Shown: positions 59,615-64,000 of the stretch, in pieces
How the letters are laid out: each line of letters begins with the position of its first letter
Position numbering within the stretch: position 1 is the stretch's first letter
DNA from: Istiophorus platypterus
Taxonomy: Eukaryota > Chordata > Actinopteri > Istiophoriformes > Istiophoridae
DNA length: 64,000 bases
NCBI GenBank assembly: GCA_016859345.1
Contig: CM029111.1
Span: 13,581,714 to 13,645,713 of the forward strand
Reading direction: 5' to 3'
The notes under the pieces: model-generated
What the model was told of the DNA's origin: nothing
What the model saw: the letters and a program-made list of their open reading frames with translations, nothing else
Databases searched by the model: none
Position numbers and translations under genes: made by a program

Positions 59615-60340
59615 CTCGATGCATTCGCGTGCACATACATACACTTGTTTTTTGGTGTTTTTTTCTCTTACCGTTTACTAATGTAGTGCTATATATTTCT
59701 GCCAAGCCTCCAACACGTCTTAAAGTCTTGCCAGAAGTTAAGAGCCCAAGGGAAAGGAGGGGTGGGAGGGAGGTAGAGATAGAAGAAAAGAGAGGTATAA
59801 TAGAATCATTACACAAGACACATCTTTCAAGGGTACAGCAGTAGGAGGTCCCATATGGGCTTTACATCAACAGGCAAACAAACATCCACAGCAACAACCA
59901 CAGGGTCACAGTGCTGCCTAATTATGGCTGACAAAGATGAATGTTTTTCATCTCGGTCAACTTCATGTCCAATTCTCATTCAGTGTCCCTGACACACCAC
60001 ATGCTGTAGATCCATTCCCACATAAAACCTTCTCCTCCATGTTTATCCTGTACTTAAACACTAATCTCAACGCTCTTCTTCTCTGTTCTTTAACCGTCTT
60101 CCCCTCTGTCTCTCCTGTCCTGCTCCAACATAGAAACAGGACATGTGCGCACAGGTGTGGTGACACAAATGCCTTTACAAGTATGTGGGCTGCCTCGGTT
60201 GTTGCGGTGTGGGAGGTGGTAGCTGACCATTGTAGTCCTTCAAGGCCAAATAATTACATCCTCTCAACGAACACTGGAGACAGCAACCATAGCACCAAAG
60301 CCAAAACAATCCTGCCTCATGTCACTTCCCTCTTGCTCTT

Positions 60341-60341
<1 letters not shown>
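59615..60341. other. Non-coding sequence
   Basis: A 211-codon plus-strand frame (59937-60572), the longest in the window, begins here and runs through the CT repeat at 60342. It has no recognised domain and is Leu/Ser-rich because of pyrimidine-rich DNA, so I do not call a gene. Confidence 0.55.

Positions 60342-60380
<39 letters not shown>
60342..60380. repeat. CT microsatellite
   Basis: A pure CT run of about 19 units. Confidence 0.97.
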
Positions 60381-60382
<2 letters not shown>

Positions 60383-60589
60383 GTGTCTCTTCAGTTTTCC
60401 CATCAGCATATGGCTGCAGCTCCTTATACTTATGGGAGAGATGGAGAGCGAGTCAGAGTATTCGACTCCCCTCACACACACTATATCAGGGGCACAGAGT
60501 ACAAGCAAGAAAACCAGTAATATCGAGAATTTCTTTATGATTTTGTATCTACCAATATTCGGTGTACGATAGTGTAATCGTATGAATGC

Positions 60590-60900
60590 TTTCACACATA
60601 ATCCCCCAAATAATGTACTGTTAATGACCATAATTAATTTCTCACTTCAGTCTGTTGCTTTGGAGTCCTCATTAGACCCATTAGTGGGGCCCTAGCTGTC
60701 GCAGCAAAGCAGTGGGAATCAAAACTGGAAAGGAAGAGAGAATCTAATATCTGTTGAGTTATTATGATATTAGTTACATCTTAATTATGCTTATTTTGTA
60801 AATAATCTCTTTTGTGAAATTATCTTGCGATTTAGGAATATGCTAATTAAAGCACATTTCTTCTCTGTCTCTTGTTAAACTCACCCTAAAAAATGTGGCT
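60590..60900. promoter_or_regulatory. Candidate conserved non-coding element with POU and TAAT sites
   Basis: Contains TGACCATAATTAATTTC, ATCTTAATTATGC and ATATGCTAATTAAAGC, an octamer-like ATGCTAAT joined to a homeodomain core, plus TTGCGATTTAG. There are no simple repeats and no credible frame. The motif set is typical of neural or early developmental enhancers, which is inference. Confidence 0.32.
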
Positions 60901-63900
60901 GCACTTTTAGCTGGTGGTAAACTCAGTGAAATGATAAAGTTACTAGAGCTAATCCTAATCATTTTTTTTTCCTTCTGTTGTAATTCCGCAGTCTGTATCT
61001 AATTGAGGCCTGTAGTATTGTGAATGGTTCTGTATTTATTGTTTTTGCCATTTACGATTTCTTAAAGCTGACAAACATCTGTGGTAGACTAGACTTAATG
61101 AGCTCACTGCTTGAAAAGTTAGTGAACGCTTGTTTTTTTTCCTTCAAGATATAGATATGGGTGACAAATGAAATAAGAAGCCAACAGAAAGTGTCTTGTG
61201 TACAGTGTTGAGCCACCACAAGCCACCAGAACTGCTTTGCTGGGCTTTGGTATAGATTCTTAAAGTCTCTAGCTCTACTGAAGGGATGAAATTTAATTCC
61301 TCCGAAAAGATATTCCCTAATTTGGTGTTTCAGTGATCGTGAAGGAGAGCGTAGTGTGAAAGTTTTCATTGGTGTTGTGCTGGGTTGAGATCTGGCGACT
61401 GTGAAGGCCGTGGCAGGGTTGTTTTACATAATTTTTATACTCATCAAACCATTCAGTGTCCCCTTTTGCCCTGCATGGAAACATCTGCAAATGATATGTT
61501 TCTCATTTTCCATTTATTCTGGCTTAACTTTGATTTGTCACCCCTCTGTTGAAGCCCAGGTGTCTTTGTGTGTGTGTGTGTGTGTGTGTGAGTGTGAGTG
61601 TGAGCAAGAGAGTGAGAAAGAGATCTGTGTAAACATGAGTATGCACAGGAGCTCTGTTGTATGTATATCAATAGGTTTTCATAATGATATGGACCACTGT
61701 AACATTTTCACCACACTGGAGCAAGACCCCTCCTCTGTCACTTATTGAAACTCCTCTGCTTGTATGAAAGTATGCAGTGTAGAGCAGTGATATAGTAAAC
61801 AAAAAGGAGAATGCTGGCTGAGCAGCTGCTGTGGTAACATTGATTGTGGGAGCAGGGAGGCGTGCAGCATTGAGGAGTGAGAGGAGGCTCCCCAGGAGAA
61901 TGCCTCCTTTTTCAGAACACTGTTATGACCAGCATGCCAAGCAGAAATGTGAAGAGAAGCATTGACCAACTACTGGAAAACATCTAAGCTATCCAGGATC
62001 GATGCCAAATTGATCTCAGAACTATGTATAATGTAGGGCAGTGGACAGCTTGTCTCGCTCTTACCACTTCCTGTATGGCAAGAGGGAGTTGAGGAGGTAC
62101 ATATTGAGCTGGATGGAGGAACACACCGAAATTGCCTGAGGTGTGTTTTAAACATACGGCAAGACCTTTGTGGTGGAGATGTACATGTGTGCTGAGCAGC
62201 TATGCTGGGTGTGATGTTTGAGCATGCATTTCTGTGAGCTAGCTCACCGTTCTCTCACAGAATTTTGTTCAGCCGTGATCATGCACTTTTTTTTTTCTTT
62301 TAAATCGACCTGTAAATCAGTAGCCAAACTAAGGGGGCGGGGGGGTAAAATAGAGCAGAACAACTCTGTTGCTCCTCCAAAACAGAGGAACAGAAAGTGG
62401 ATGCGATGTGGCTGCGACCCCTCCTTTTTAGCATGGGCATCCCTGGGAAGGTCCCTGGGAATCCCATGCAGGTCCTAATGAGCTGTATGCTGGAGAGGGC
62501 ATCTTTTTAACCCACAACTGTGACACATAGCGCAGTCTTACCCCTCTTCAACAGATGCCAAGTGCAGCTGTCAACAGCTCCACACTGCATTGTTGCTAAC
62601 TTGTACTTTCTCAACTTTCTCATTTTCCGTCTGTGTCTCTGTTTGTGTCTCACCCCTCTTACTTTGTTTCTCTCTCATCTGTCTCATCATGTTGATAGCA
62701 TATACACTGCATCTTATTATGAGCCGTGCTCAAACGGTCTTGAAGGCTACTGTAGATTCACTCTGCTGCACTGCTTTTCCCAGCTTAAAAGAGTAATATG
62801 GCCATATGAGATTACATAGATACAGTGTGTGATACATTATTGCTAGCGCATTAAGAATTCATGAAGTATAAACAAAAAAAAAAACCCCAAAATGATTTGG
62901 CAAGGTGCTTTTGCTTGCAGAATCGAACCAAAGCGCACTATTTTAATCACCATACCTTCATGCTTCTCCTGTTTTAAATGCATTTATCATTGTCATGCGG
63001 CGTGGTGGGGGGGGGACTAAACTTTTTTCGATTATCTTCTCCTTTTTTTTCTCCCACCCTCCTTCTCCATTCCTCTCTCCAGTGCCATCTCTATCTTCTC
63101 TCTCTCTAATTGCATTTAAATTTTTTTCCTGGTGTGATCGTGTGATAAGCTGGAGCTTCAGAAAACCCCTCCACTCCTCCTCCCTTTCCCAAACCCGAAC
63201 CAGTCCATTTGTGCCTGGCTCTGGTCAGGTTAGTTTCCTGGGCTGCCCTGGAGGAAATATCAAATGACCTGGCACTCTGCAGCAAAACCCAGGTCATCAG
63301 GGAGGGCTCCTCTGACCGTATCCTTCTCTTGGCCCCCTCTCATTCACTTCCTGCTTTCAAGTGCAGGGCAAGGTCAAAGCTTTGAGGATGCACTCCCCAG
63401 ACTTCACCATGAGGCAGGCTAGAGGCGCTGCGCCCTGCTCTCTAACTAGACTTTGCTCCATGTCATCTTTTACATCTTTCTGCTCTCTTGTATTCATTTC
63501 ATTAGCTCAAGCTTTTACTACAATCAATACTGTTGCTAAAGTTAGTTTTTCTAATACAGCTATTTATTAACCGTCTTTTCATTAGTGTCACTAGAGCACC
63601 AGTATAACTGGAATAATACTGTAATGGGCAAACATGTGCTGTAAATGTTAAATCTTTTTTGGGGGGGTGGGTGATGAAGACTGGTTTTAAATGGCTGAGC
63701 TCACAAAGAATGAGTCATTACTTTGTTTTTACATAGTGTCGCGTAAATCGGGGGTTTTAAAAACTAGATTAAGTCCTCAGACAATGATGTAACTTTCAGT
63801 GTTTTAATATATGAGCGGCGAGGAAGGAAATGTCCTTTAGAGTTCTGTATCGTTCCCACCTCTCGTTTTATGTTCACATGGACTGTGGATGCAGGAGGAG

Positions 63901-64000
63901 AGGAGAGACATTATGGATGGTGTTTAGAGACGGTTGTCTGATGCATCCTGAGATAATGCCAAAACACTCCTATCTCTCCCTCTAATGGAACAGCAACAGT
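60901..64000. other. Non-coding sequence to the window end
   Basis: Contains a TG run at 61566-61590, a G run near 63005-63014 and T-rich stretches. At 62047-62136 a plus-strand frame of about 30 codons (VDSLSRSYHFLYGKRELRRY onward) has a protein-like look and could be a scrap of a LINE-type element, but I cannot identify it. No other feature is supported. Confidence 0.5.
61566..61590. repeat. TG microsatellite
   Basis: A pure TG run of about 12 units, followed by GTGA-type units to about 61604. Confidence 0.93.

Noticed and set aside
59937..60572. 211-codon plus-strand open frame, the longest in the window
   Set aside because: It runs straight through the CT microsatellite, is Leu/Ser-rich from pyrimidine-rich DNA, lacks any domain I recognise and has a competing frame on the other strand.
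1..64000. CRISPR arrays, bacterial operons, rRNA or tRNA genes
   Set aside because: No spaced direct repeats, ribosomal RNA segments or tRNA cloverleafs seen; the sequence is vertebrate in character.

Overview
The window looks like non-coding DNA from a vertebrate, most likely a ray-finned fish of the percomorph group. The evidence is long TG/CA, GA/CT and AAAAT microsatellites on a moderately AT-rich background, no bacterial-style gene packing, and an old inserted element at 4683-4978 whose ends and body match, from memory, an interspersed DNA-transposon repeat very common in percomorph genomes. I found no protein-coding gene that I can support. The longest open frames (up to 211 codons) have no recognisable domain, no convincing splice context and often run through simple repeats, so I treat them as chance. 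The window is best read as a gene desert or part of a very large intron.

Layout. 1-9600 is unique AT-rich sequence with a TAAT-rich homeodomain-type cluster (660-800), a TTTC tract and the hAT-like element. 9600-22950 holds a DR5/DR1 nuclear-receptor-type site, a region with two hairpins, nested inverted repeats centred near 14190, and a GC-richer segment at 21411-21972 that may be an old retroelement remnant. 23152-24436 contains an apparently perfect 574-base tandem duplication bounded by TG tracts. 24440-31500 has a 10-base stem hairpin and two weak candidate exons. 31494-31734 is a short terminal-inverted-repeat element with a 3-base target duplication. 31740-44500 alternates microsatellites with complex, motif-rich blocks that look like conserved non-coding elements. 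Two CpG-rich patches with promoter-like architecture follow (44508-44690 and 47730-48530), then two CTCF-like motifs in the same orientation (52281 and 54061), more enhancer-like blocks, and a small CpG-rich patch at 59400-59620 that could hold a first coding exon.

How it may work together (inference). Many TAAT-, SOX-, POU- and receptor-type motif clusters spaced through a gene-poor 64 kb suggest long-range regulatory DNA of a developmental gene lying outside the window. The CpG island with a TATA box, G-rich tract and palindromic E-box could start a long non-coding RNA or an alternative transcript. Conservation, transcription and motif binding cannot be tested from this sequence alone, so these calls carry low to moderate confidence.
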